Of a stretch of 11,023 nt of DNA, positions 1 to 8,694 are shown in pieces. The position numbers were made by a program, and so were the translations under genes. The first letter of the stretch is position 1; each line of letters begins with the position of its first letter. The notes under the pieces were generated by a model that searched no databases, was not told the origin of the DNA, and saw nothing but the letters and a program-made list of their open reading frames with translations. This DNA is from Terana coerulea (lineage: Eukaryota; Basidiomycota; Agaricomycetes; Polyporales; Phanerochaetaceae), in NCBI GenBank assembly GCA_024811115.1, contig JAKOGH010000483.1, forward strand, positions 1-11,023, read 5' to 3'.

Positions 1-207
1 TCTTCGAGGTGGCGCGGGTTATACGCATGCTCGAGCACAACTGCTGAACGCTAGTGGTGATCTTGACAGCTCTACTCGGCCGCCACAGAGCAGGCAATCA
101 GCTGGTCGGCCCGAGCTCAGAGCTGCCTGGCAATGGATAAAAGGGTGTGGTCCAGATTCACTATTGTGGAGAAATTGACCCCCACTCTACCGCCCAGATC
201 TTCAGAC
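1..207. other. 5' flank of SDR-1, no gene recognised
   Basis: No conserved coding segment is seen before SDR-1. An ATG at 133 lies in frame with the SDR-1 start and would add 25 residues. I do not use it: the paralogues SDR-2 and SDR-3 begin at the position matching 208, and the 133 ATG overlaps the TATA-like box. The end of an upstream gene could lie before position 1 but cannot be shown. Confidence 0.5.
136..143 (+). promoter_or_regulatory. TATA-like box of SDR-1
   Basis: GATAAAAG lies 65 nt before the chosen ATG at 208. SDR-2 and SDR-3 have comparable AT-rich boxes at similar distances (59 and 72 nt), which supports a shared core promoter layout. This is inference from position and sequence only. 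Confidence 0.35.
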
Positions 208-1449
208 ATGGGCAAGGCTCTTTGGCAGTACTTCGTTCTCTCGCAATGGATCAAGCTGGTGCCGGTTCTCTCAGCTGACCTTACGGGCAAGGCGGTACTG
301 GTCACCGGAGCTAATACTGGCATTGGCTTAGAAACGGCGAAGCACTTCGCGAGGATGAAACCGGCGAGGTTGATTATTGCGTGCAGAAGCGAGGAGCGGG
401 GGCGCGGCGCACTTGAAAGTGAGTAGTTGTGCCGTTGACGCGCCGCATGATCCTTCAATTGACGTGTTGGTTTGTAGATATCGCGGAGGACACTGGTTAT
501 GCTGCAGAGCTGCAGCTGGTCGATCTCAGCGACTTTGCATCAGTTGTCGCCTTTGCGGACCGGTTGAAGGATGATCCTTTGGATATACTTGTACTGAACG
601 CTGCAGTAACGCAGCATGAGCATATTGCGACGAAGGATGGCTGGGAACAAATGTATGTGACTTTTTAAGGCTTCCGATTTCAGTGCCGATCCAATTATAT
701 CACCGTAGCCTTCAGGTCAACCATCTCTCGACAGCTCTTCTGGCACTCCGTTTCCTGTCCAACATGGACAAAGCCTCCCAATTGCACAACACGCGGTCCC
801 GTCTGGTCATCGTCACCAGCGAATTGCATTTCTTTACACAGTTTACCGAGGATCTCGTGTCTACTGCTGGGATTATCAACACTCTCAACACCTTGTCCAA
901 GCCGGAGAACATCGCTAACCGGTATAATGACACGAAGTGTACGCTCAACCTCTCATTATATGCGCATACACCTCACTTCGTACCCTTCGATTCAGTGATG
1001 AATGTCATGTTTACCAGAGCCTTCGCGGACCATCTGCAGGCATCGACGCCAGTGATACCCACAACGGTTAACCCCGGCTTTTGCTTCTCAGAGCTGCGCC
1101 GGTCCTTGTCCTGGAAGCAGCAGATTCGAATGTCAATTATGGACCGCGTTGTGGGCCGCACAGCCGAAGAAGGCGCACGTCAGCTGATTTGGGCAGCCTT
1201 GGGCCCTGATGGCAAGGACGGTGAGCATGTGCGACATCTCCGGGGGGCGTATGTGTCGACGGCGGAGGTGCACGAACCGAGTGACTATGCGATCAGCAAG
1301 GAGGGCTATGAAGTGCAGGAGAGGATCTGGGTATGTGTTTCCATTGACTGACGATGAAGGTGGGCTGATATTGTTGGCAGCAAGAAACGATTGACATTTT
1401 AGGAGAGGTATCACCCGACGTGCGCACAATTGTGCAGCAGTATTTCTGA
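208..1449 (+). CDS. SDR-1: short-chain dehydrogenase/reductase, intact, 5 exons
   Basis: Exons are 208-418, 478-652, 709-938, 996-1330 and 1381-1449, joined by GT-AG introns of 59, 56, 57 and 50 nt; the product is 339 aa. It is an NAD(P)-dependent oxidoreductase with a Rossmann fold, of the retinol-dehydrogenase/WWOX-like type common in basidiomycetes; the substrate cannot be told. Seen: TGANTGIG cofactor motif at residues 33-40, an Arg at 60 after the second strand (favours NADP), NAA at 111-113, and catalytic Asn133, Ser166, Tyr201 and Lys205 (Y-N-D-T-K), followed by VNPGFC near 231. Start 208 is chosen because MGKALWQYF aligns with MGKYTFTDF of SDR-3 and there is a G at -3. No signal peptide is evident, so a cytosolic or peripheral location is likely. 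It is the only copy of the tandem trio with an unbroken frame. Exon sum is 1020 nt, a multiple of three. Confidence 0.9.
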
Positions 1450-2131
1450 CTCATATCCAATTATCTGTTTTGCTGGAGCGGATTGACAACAAGTCGCGGC
1501 ACACCATTCTTCCAGATTATGTGCATGCATCAAGAGCACGATAGCGCATTCTGTCTTTGATTCGCCTTTGACTCGCTCTATGGTATCGTTCGGGGCTCTG
1601 CTATGAAATTTGTAGATCCAGGAAGATTAAGACGCTCATAGAATTTCCAGGCTTCAAAACAAGCTATTTGCAATCAAAGTTCGTCGGCCCATAGTTTGCA
1701 ACAAGTCCCACGTCGGCGACATCTCCCGTACTTGGTGCGTATGTATGTGCCGCACAGTCATTTTATCAGTCGGCTCACAGGGAGACCAGACCGGATGTTA
1801 AAGACATATTTGACCTCATGCTGATGAATGACCTGGCCGGCTTCGCGCGTTCTCCCTCGGACTAGTCTTCGGATGGAAATATGCGTAAACTCAATTATAG
1901 CGGTGCGAGATGCAAGCCCATCTCAGCCTGCCGCTTGCCGCGCGCCACACGTGCGTCGCCCCATGTATGCTCGGCACAAGCTTCTTTTGCCGTCTGCCGG
2001 CCACCGTACGCGTACTTGGCGTGAGTCATGCGAACTTTCTAATCCGAATCCCTAACGCATGGGGACTATAAGGAGGGGTCGGCGAATCTGCAGAGACCCA
2101 CGCATCACATCCTTCACGCAACTGGTGGCTC
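1450..2131. other. Intergenic region SDR-1/SDR-2
   Basis: This 682-nt stretch has no convincing open frame. The last ~70 nt form the putative SDR-2 promoter and leader. A CACGTG E-box core lies near 1948. A short patch around 1694-1730 resembles SDR exon 4 but is too weak to call a relic. Confidence 0.5.
2066..2073 (+). promoter_or_regulatory. TATA-like box of SDR-2
   Basis: CTATAAGG lies 59 nt before the SDR-2 ATG, matching the distance of the box before SDR-1. Inference from position only. Confidence 0.4.
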
Positions 2132-3365
2132 ATGAAATATAGCTTCTTCGACTTCTTCCTCTCGCAATGGACCACGCTTCCACCTTCCCTTGAGGCCGAC
2201 TTGACTGGCAAAACCGTGCTGGTGACTGGAGCCAACACCGGGATCGGCTTGGAAACAGCGAAGCATTTTGCGAAGCTGAAGCCAGCAAAGCTGATCATCG
2301 CCGTCAGGAGCGAGTCCAAAGGGCGCGAAGCGTTAGAGAGTAAGCATCTTGTCAAGCTCGAATCATCATAACAGACCATACTGACACGGCACCCAGAGAT
2401 CGCGCAGCACAGCGGCTATGTCGCGGAGCTACAGCTAGTCGACCTGAGCGAGTTCAAGTCTGTGGTCGCCTTTGCCGATAGACTGCAGAACGAGCCGATC
2501 GACATCCTCGTGTTGAACGCTGCCGTGGCGCAAACAGAGTACTCGACGACAAGAGACGGCTGGGAATCACAGTTAGTGTATTTCCGAAGTACTTGTTAAT
2601 ATCTTGAAGCTGATACCCGCACAGCCTGCAGGTCAACCACCTCTCCACCGCCCTGCAAGCACTGCTGCTCACGCCGAATCTGGTCAAAGCGGCGCAGCTG
2701 CACAACGCCAAGTCGCGTCTCGTCATCGTATGCAGCGAGGTGCATTTCTGGGCAAAGCTGCCCTGAGGAGGCGTCTTCACAAGGCATTCTCAAGAGCTTC
2801 GACGCCCGCAACAAGCCGGAGGACATGATGCACCGTTATCCAGAGACAAAGCGTAAGCGTCTGCCTCCACGCACATCGCGCCTTGTTGACTGTTCCCAAA
2901 TCTTCCAGTGCTCAATGTCCTATTCACCAGAGCGTTCGCAAGGCACCTACCGGACGCTGCATCAGTGATACCGACCACTGTTAACCCCGGCTTCTGCCTG
3001 TCAGACCTTCGGCGGTCGCTGTCCTTGAGACTCCAGATTAGATTGAAAATCATGGACATTGTCATGGGACGCACGGCAGAGCAAGGCGCGCGGCAGCTGG
3101 TGTGGGCCGCCCTGGGCCCCGACGGCAAGGACGGCGAGCACGTACGACATCTCCGCGGAGCATACGTATCTACGGTGGCTGTTCAGGAACCGAGTGACTT
3201 GGTCATCAGCAAGGAGGGCTACGAGGCTTCGGAGCAGCTCTGGGTACGTGTGTGCAGTATTATGTTGTAAGCCGTGCTGAAGCGTTGTACTTATAGCAAG
3301 AGACGATTGACATTCTGGCGAACATGTCTCCCAAAGTGCGCACGATTGTGCAGCAGTATTTCTGA
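2132..3365 (+). CDS. SDR-2: short-chain dehydrogenase/reductase, frameshifted in exon 3
   Basis: Exons are 2132-2339, 2397-2571, 2625-2852, 2909-3243 and 3297-3365, with introns of 57, 53, 56 and 53 nt at the same positions and phases as SDR-1. Seen: [13 protein letters not shown] start, TGANTGIG at residues 32-39, LNAAV, VNHL, the catalytic-Ser segment [14 protein letters not shown] with catalytic Tyr and Lys, and VNPGFC. As read, the frame meets TGA at 2764-2766 after about 174 residues, before Tyr/Lys. Homology resumes at once one base further on ([11 protein letters not shown]) and stays open to the end; reading CC instead of CCC at 2761-2763 would give 337 aa. So it is either a very young pseudogene or a sequence error. 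A predictor might instead bridge the site with a false intron. Closest relative in the window is SDR-3. Confidence 0.8.
2761..2766 (+). other. Frameshift and premature stop in SDR-2
   Basis: The run CCC at 2761-2763 is followed by an in-frame TGA. Compared with SDR-3 and SDR-1 protein, one C is surplus here. Everything before (VHFWAKLP) and after ([10 protein letters not shown]) aligns with SDR-3 without a gap. Confidence 0.75.
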
Positions 3366-3747
3366 CTCGTCTTCGCTAAGTCTGCTTGGACTTGATAATG
3401 ACGACCAGTAATTGTGCACAATTTGATGCGTGATTGCCTTAGACATTTCCCCGCAGACATCGCCTTCGGCAGTCTGCAAGCAGAGTCGTGTCGATGTGCC
3501 GACGGCCTTCACCTGCGCAAATACGTTGTCACTAGTCGTCTTGGCTGGCTAACATGGCGGTTAGGCTGTAAGGTTGTAGTTCTCGTCATCGTGTTAACGG
3601 CAGCCTCTGCTCCAGACCAGGATCCAGAAACGGGAATTCTGCGATAAAGCGATTAGATAACGATGAGCAAGTAGGGAATACATTCGAACGCCACCGTGTG
3701 AACTTTCTAGCTCAGCAACGACGGCATGCTGTCACGCGGCGTACTTA
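3366..3747. other. Intergenic region after SDR-2, up to the inserted element
   Basis: These 382 nt follow the SDR-2 stop. They hold only short open frames on both strands, with no recognised domain, no repeats and no obvious RNA gene. The right edge is the TA target dinucleotide of the inserted element. Confidence 0.5.
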
Positions 3748-3774
3748 CAGTTGCGGACAGGCAAACACAACCAA
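3748..3774 (+). repeat. Left terminal inverted repeat
   Basis: Begins CAGTTGCGGACAGGCAAAC and is preceded by TA. It pairs with the reverse complement of 4362-4388 with two mismatches. Confidence 0.8.
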
Positions 3775-3919
3775 TTTGACGCCGCTGAGAGAGTGAATTT
3801 CCCAGACGCCGACATTTCACAGAAAGTTAGTTTGACCTCAGAAACGAGCTCTTTGAGGCTATGGGAGCAGAATGGTACGAGCGGAATCTCTTAATTCGGA
3901 CTTCTGAGAAAAAAGTACC

Positions 3920-3940
3920 CAAAAATTTCGCCGGTACACA
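3920..3940 (+). repeat. Internal direct repeat, copy 1
   Basis: A 21-nt unit (CAAAAATTT, then GCCGGTAC after one variable base) that recurs at 4231-4251 in the same orientation with 19 of 21 matches. It lies inside the mobile element. Confidence 0.6.
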
Positions 3941-4183
3941 GAAATCATTAATCAAATCACGGGAAAATGCGGAAAATAATCCTCTCGTGAATCTGGGTAT
4001 GATGCCGTCAAGGACAAAAATTCTATCGAGCCATTAGGGCTACCGGATAGGGTAATTTTGCCCAAAGCGCCCACTTTGCATCGTCAGAAAGCATCAGAAA
4101 TGCCCGAAACCGTCGTGATGCTGCCTTCTGTCGCGTTGATGCGCAACTTGAGTGTATGTATCAACTCAATTTTGACCTAATGG

Positions 4184-4283
4184 GGCACCCTTCCCGGCCT
4201 CCCAGCACCATAGGAAGCGCAGAAATGGGTCAAAAATTTGGCCGGTACCCATTTTCTCGTGGGAAAAACTTCGGAAGGGTGCC
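4184..4283. repeat. Nested inverted repeats (hairpin) inside the element
   Basis: Outer arms GGCACCCTTCC (4184-4194) and GGAAGGGTGCC (4273-4283) are perfect 11-bp complements. Inner arms AAATGGGT (4223-4230) and ACCCATTT (4247-4254) are perfect 8-bp complements around a 16-nt loop that holds most of direct repeat copy 2. The whole could fold as one long imperfect hairpin. Confidence 0.6.
4231..4251 (+). repeat. Internal direct repeat, copy 2
   Basis: Second copy of the 21-nt unit found at 3920-3940. It overlaps the loop and one inner arm of the nested hairpin. Confidence 0.6.
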
Positions 4284-4361
4284 AATCGACTCCTTTCGTC
4301 TTTCCGAGTCTGATTCTGCACTCAGTTTGGCCTAAATAATTCGGATTGGCGCTCAACAAGG

Positions 4362-4388
4362 TTGGTCGTGTTTGCTTGTCCGCAACTG
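4362..4388 (-). repeat. Right terminal inverted repeat
   Basis: Read on the minus strand it begins CAGTTGCGGACAAGCAAAC, and it is followed by TA on the plus strand. It differs from the left repeat at two positions. Confidence 0.8.
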
Positions 4389-4498
4389 TACGTCGAACAA
4401 TGTAAGTTCCGGCACAGGTCTTCGTCATCCGTCGGCCGTTAACGCGTTACATAACGTTGAACTCAATATGGGACGCGCGAACTTCCAGCCCCGCCTAT

Positions 4499-4506
4499 CC
4501 ATAAGT
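4499..4506 (+). promoter_or_regulatory. TATA-like box of SDR-3
   Basis: CCATAAGT, in the context CTATCCATAAG, lies 72 nt before the SDR-3 ATG. It is weaker than the SDR-1 and SDR-2 boxes and is called by position. Confidence 0.25.
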
Positions 4507-4578
4507 GTAAATGTTAAAGGGTAGACGACGAGCTTGCGGAAGGCTCACGCACTCTATCCCTGACGCATTTCGTCGCTC

Positions 4579-5799
4579 ATGGGCAAATACACCTTTACCG
4601 ACTTCTTCCTCTCGCAATGGACCAGGCTCCCGCCGCCTCTTGAGGCCGACCTGACCGGCAAGACCGTGCTAGTAACTGGAGCGAACACCGGAATTGGCCT
4701 GGAGGCGGCGAAGCATTTTGCGAAGCTGAAGCCAGCAAAGTTGATCATTGCCGTCCGGAGCGAGTCAAAAGGACGCGAAGCGCTAGAGAGTAAGCAACTT
4801 GTGCAGTTCGAAATGAATGCTATAGAGACTGACGCTACATTTAGAGATTGCGCAGGAGAGCGGCTATGCTGCCGAGCTGCAACTGGTCGACCTCAGCGAA
4901 TTCAAGTCTGTGGTCGCCTTTGCGGATAGACTGAAGGACGAGCCGGTAGACATCCTCGTGCTGAACGCCGCCATAGCGCAAGCAGAATACCAGAAGACGC
5001 AAGACGGCTGGGAATCACAGTGAGTATATTTAGGAAGCACTCGCAAATGTTGTCCGACTGATATATGTGCAGGCTGCAGGTCAATCACCTCTCCACCGCC
5101 CTGCAAGCATTGCTTCTCACACCAAACTTGGTCAAAGCGGCACAGCTGCACAACTCCAAGTCCCGTCTCGTGATCGTATGCAGCGAAGTGCACTTTTGGG
5201 CAAGCATCCCCGAGGGGCCTCTTCGCAAGGAATCCTGAAGAGTTATAACGCCATTACGGAGTTGAGGGGCCGCTATCCGGAAACAAAGCGTAAACGTCTC
5301 ACTTTCGCCCATACCGTTCATGACTCACATCTCTACCTCTTATAGTGCTTAATGTTCTGTTCACCAAAGCGTTCGCGAATCACCTACCGGCCAGCACGCA
5401 GGTGATCCCAACCACGGTCAACCCCGGCTTCTGTCTTTCAGAGCTTCGGCGGTCGCTGCCCTTGAAGTTCCAGATTCGTATGAAGGTCATGGACATTCTG
5501 CTCGGACGGACATCAGAACAAGGTGCCCGGCAGCTAGTCTGGGCCGCCTTGGGGCCCGACGGCAAGGACGGCGAGCACGTGCGACATCTCCGCGGTGCAT
5601 ATGTGTCCACGGTGGCAGTTGAGGAGCCAAGTGACTTTGTGATCAGCAAGGAGGGCTACGAAGCCTCGGAACACCTTTGGGTACGTACCCGTATCACCGG
5701 ATTGTGAGCTCGCGCTAAAGCTCTCTGCAGCAAGAAACGATCGACATCCTGGCAGATGTGTCTTCAGAGGTACGCACAATTGTGCAGCAGTACTTTTGA
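4579..5799 (+). CDS. SDR-3: short-chain dehydrogenase/reductase, frameshifted in exon 3
   Basis: Exons are 4579-4789, 4845-5019, 5073-5289, 5346-5680 and 5731-5799, with introns of 55, 53, 56 and 50 nt, in the same phases as SDR-1 and SDR-2. Seen: MGKYTFTDFFLSQW start, TGANTGIG near residues 33-40, [17 protein letters not shown] (catalytic Ser), R-Y-P-E-T-K (Tyr/Lys) and VNPGFC. As read, the frame runs into TGA at 5236-5238 after about 183 residues, before Tyr/Lys. The protein homologous to SDR-2 ([10 protein letters not shown]) continues in another frame; five G instead of four at 5214-5217 would give 335 aa. The segment before Tyr/Lys is four residues shorter than in SDR-1. Exon 4 is exactly 335 nt in all three genes and unbroken. 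So it is a young pseudogene or carries a sequence error. Substrate unknown. Confidence 0.8.
5214..5238 (+). other. Frameshift and premature stop in SDR-3
   Basis: The GGGG run at 5214-5217 lacks one base compared with the frame needed downstream; the shifted frame stops at TGA 5236-5238. It lies within about ten homologous bases of the SDR-2 error but has the opposite sign. Confidence 0.7.
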
Positions 5800-7466
5800 T
5801 TCTCCCGAAACGACTTTCTCGCTGCTTTAACGCGGCGACCTTAGTTACGCTTGGACCAAAAGAATATATTATCTCTACCGTGTTATAATGTGTTCTCAAT
5901 CGTGTCTTAGTATCGTCTTCTGGTTTTTGCACGCCCCTGGATCGTGGACGACCTCATCGTGACCTTCGACATCTTGATTGAGCCTGAGAAAAGACGATGC
6001 AGCGCTAGCACGGCGCTACGTAAGTAACAAGCTCCGGCAATCAGCGGTTCAAAGACCTGGTCTAGGCGCCCCCTCTTCCTCATCTCCCTACCACTGCCAA
6101 ATCCGAATTGCTTAGGCCGGCGACGTCTTCAGTATGTTTCCTAGCTGTGAAACACCGTCGTCGTCTCGTTACAAGTGTGCTGTTCAGCTCTAGAATTCAT
6201 GCCAACAATTCGAGAGCGACAAGGACGGCTAGCTTCCAGTTGCGCGAGACCCGAAGGAGCATTATGCCGCGCGGAAGACCAGCCTGTCGCCGCTGATCCT
6301 GGTGCTGGAATATAACCTCGAGGAGGCAACCACGCCTTATTACGCGCGGTTTGGATGCGTCCCGGCCATCCAAAATCTGGTGGTTAAACGCAGGAAGGCG
6401 AAGACGAAGGTGGCCGAACGCATATCAATCAACTTGGACTCCTTGTTCGACTTAGCAGCCTGCCCCTCGCACCCTGCGGCTAGGTTGAAGATCTCAGTCT
6501 ACGTCGGGCAACCGTTGATACATTGCTGGGCTACCGTCTACTGGGCTCTGCTGGTGAATAGATTTGGTGCGTAACATGCCATACTTTGCTTGTACCTCTT
6601 TTACTTACGTCGTTTCTGTTCTATCAGTACTCAGTAACGTGGTGTCGTCAAATCTCAGTCAGACTCGCATGCTCGCGCAGCCTTGTAGTGCGCTTTCTCT
6701 TCGACGCGAACGGATGCCGTCAATGCAATTTGTTTTTACCGCCAGCGCAAATTGTGTGGGCGTGTGCTGTCAGTTTGACTCATTTGAACTGAACGTCGGG
6801 CGAGAGGATTCAAGTGGCTGGAATGGTTTCGTTGTGCAATGGCTTACCAGCGCATTTCCGAGCCCCAGGCTTCCTCATGTCCTCCGTGAACCTTCCAGCA
6901 GCGACACTCACAAACTCGCGCGGAAATGCAAGCATGTTGAAGTGACGCGTGTCACCGGGACAGGTTCCTCGACGTAGCAGTGGACACAAAGCAGGCCGAC
7001 AAATGTTCTATCGTGTTATCAACAGAATACAGTGAACAACAGTATGTATGTCTGAACTGCTTTCATCACGACGATGACTCACAGCATCCCTTAGGCTGCT
7101 ACAAGCTCATGAATAACATAACGATCGCAGTCGCTGAAAGGCTTCAGCTCATCGCTTAGAGAGTGGGACATGTAGAACGCTATGGACTTGCGCTTGTGAT
7201 GAGAGTGAGCATCCGTACACCCTGTTGCGCTCGCTGATTGCCATTGTCCGGGTTCTCAAAAATCATGTTTCCAGCTCGACCGGTGCCTGCCTGATTACGT
7301 TCACGGACAGCTCCAGCAATTCTCAGTCGGGGCTTCTTCCGCCAGACGCGGAACAAAGCCTCTTTCAACGAGGACGACCGACTACTTCCTTGGCTCGATA
7401 CGACCACCTCTACTACCGTTCTCTGCTGCACATTCGCGATACCAAGATCACAATCATACACAACAT
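5800..7466. other. 1.7-kb stretch without a recognised gene
   Basis: Only modest open frames are found, none with a recognised motif. The best are + 6233-6574 (basic stretch VVKRRKAKTKVAER, then a hydrophobic end) and + 6564-6977 (Ser/Cys-rich). Neither shows a family resemblance or clear splice partners, so I do not call them genes. Two imperfect short palindromes occur (CAATTTG/CAAATTG near 6725-6755). The last ~110 nt are pyrimidine-rich and resemble the leader of the DUF6535 gene at 8695. Confidence 0.45.
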
Positions 7467-7688
7467 ATGATGCCTCTCGACATGTCTGACCCGGAGCCGC
7501 CTTCAGACCCTCCCTCCTCGGTATGTTTGCACATCTCTCTGTTCTCATAATTTAGATCTCACATTGTGGACGTTTTTTTGTTACAGTTTCCGGACAAGGA
7601 ATGGGCTACCCTTTGGGCCTCGTTCGAGGAGTTCATTCGCAAGAATATGCCGGAGAATCCGTCTGGACGGACGGGGCTCCTGCACTAG
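7467..7688 (+). pseudogene. Truncated N-terminal copy of a DUF6535 gene
   Basis: Exon 1 (7467-7520; an alternative start ATG lies at 7482) encodes an acidic, Pro-rich leader, MSDPEPPSDPPSS. A 66-nt GT-AG intron (7521-7586) follows, then exon 2 (7587-7688) encodes EWATLWASFEEFIRKNMPEN and ends at TAG 7686-7688. The total is 51 aa. The layout copies that of the longer gene at 8695: leader MPEPDPHSDSPFS, phase-0 intron, then GWAAVEDFLRK. After the stop no frame continues into the membrane domain, so only the head of the gene remains, or it was copied as a fragment. It could instead be a real 51-aa peptide gene, but that is less likely. The membership call rests on similarity to the neighbour and my knowledge of the family. 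Confidence 0.6.
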
Positions 7689-8694
7689 CTACAGCGTGCA
7701 AGATCGATGAGGCACTTCCCAAGCAGAGTCGGCTATCCACAACCTCGCATCCTGTGCTCGGGGGTATCCACACAGCCGACTCGCGCGACCTTCGACGTCG
7801 CGGACACCTCGTGCGGTGTCCGCTTACTAGTCTCCCTTTGGGATTTACTACTTTCATCAGGACGGACTCGTTGTCCCTGACACTGTCTCTGCACACTCTC
7901 GTCTACACTTTTATTCATACGTTGCAGCTACTACTACTACTGCCGAAAACCCTTAGATTGGGACCACTGGGTGTTGGCGTGCGTCACGGTGTGTGTTCTG
8001 TGAAATACAGCTGCGTCGATCAATTGATCCGTTGGTCAGCCATGTGTATATTGTCCTCTGTCATGCCTTATTTAGATGTGAACTGGAATTATTGTCCCAG
8101 TGTACTACAGCTAGTAGCCAGCCCGAAGTGCTGTTCGGATGTTTCACAGCCCACCGTGGAACGCTGGCTAGGCGCTTTGTGACTTTTGGCCCGACCGGCA
8201 TGTGGCGAGAACTTGAAATACTGATGCCAGTGAGTGAGTCACACATCTCCCATCCTGTGATCCAGGTTTTCTCATTCATATACATGCTTCCATGGGACAT
8301 AGGCTTAGGGATGCATGCTCGCTCAGAGTAAGTAGTATACGACCTCGGGTTTGTGCCAAACACCTGACGTCTTAAATTAGCAGATGAGTACTAGTTGGAT
8401 TTGAATGCATGGCTTGTGACAAAGAAGTGCACGCAGAGACAGGCTCTTCGGCCCTGCTTGGAAGCTATGCGCTTCTGCCGATATGGAGTACAGCTTCCTC
8501 GCGTTGCTCGTTAGCGTGGAAACCATCGAGATCAATCGAGATTCATGCGGCGGTGGCAAGAAGCCTGAGGTCCCTTGACCAGGGCGACTCCCACGTTGAC
8601 TCCACTACGGCTCCTTGCCCGTCTGCGAGGCTGTTGCTCTGCTACACTGTGACTACAACCTTGCAAGCGACTCCTACCTACTTAGCCCCTCGAT
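7689..8694. other. Spacer between the two DUF6535 copies
   Basis: About 1 kb with open frames (+ 7601-8182, + 7993-8331, + 8409-8702) that lack recognised motifs; the first overlaps the truncated copy in another frame. A (CTA)n microsatellite lies near 7926-7938. The final ~130 nt are probably leader/promoter of the gene at 8695. No remains of the DUF6535 membrane domain were found here. Confidence 0.45.

Larger units (their letters stand above)
3748..4388. mobile_element. Non-autonomous TA-flanked DNA transposon (MITE-like)
   Basis: The ends are inverted repeats of 27 bp (3748-3774 and 4362-4388), 25 of 27 identical, starting CAGTTGCGGACA. Each end abuts TA (3746-3747 and 4389-4390), as expected for the TA target duplication of Tc1/mariner/pogo elements, many of which also begin with CAGT. 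The 641-bp interior has no transposase-like frame. It is AT-richer than the flanks and carries internal direct repeats and a nested hairpin, so it would need a transposase made elsewhere. It lies in the SDR-2/SDR-3 spacer, about 190 nt before the SDR-3 start, and could affect SDR-3 expression. The family name is not known to me; the superfamily call is inference from the ends. Confidence 0.7.

Noticed and set aside
133..207. In-frame upstream ATG that would extend SDR-1 by 25 residues
   Set aside because: Paralogues start at the position of 208, the extension has no counterpart in them, and it overlaps the TATA-like box.
1690..1735. Possible relic of a further SDR copy (shared GCGACATCTCC followed by GCGTATGT, as in exon 4)
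   Set aside because: The match is short and the flanks do not align with exon 4; chance is plausible.
4177..4428. Minus-strand open frame of 83 codons across the right end of the mobile element
   Set aside because: It runs through the terminal repeat into flanking DNA and has no motif; it is fortuitous.
6030..6070. Possible tRNA B-box-like stretch (GGTTCAAAGACC)
   Set aside because: No A box or cloverleaf could be built around it.
7180..7548. Minus-strand frame of 122 codons
   Set aside because: It overlaps the leader and intron of the truncated DUF6535 copy and shows no recognisable motif.
7601..8182. 193-codon plus-strand frame starting inside the truncated DUF6535 copy
   Set aside because: Its start lies in another frame of a recognised exon and the rest has low-complexity Leu/Ser/Thr content with no family resemblance.
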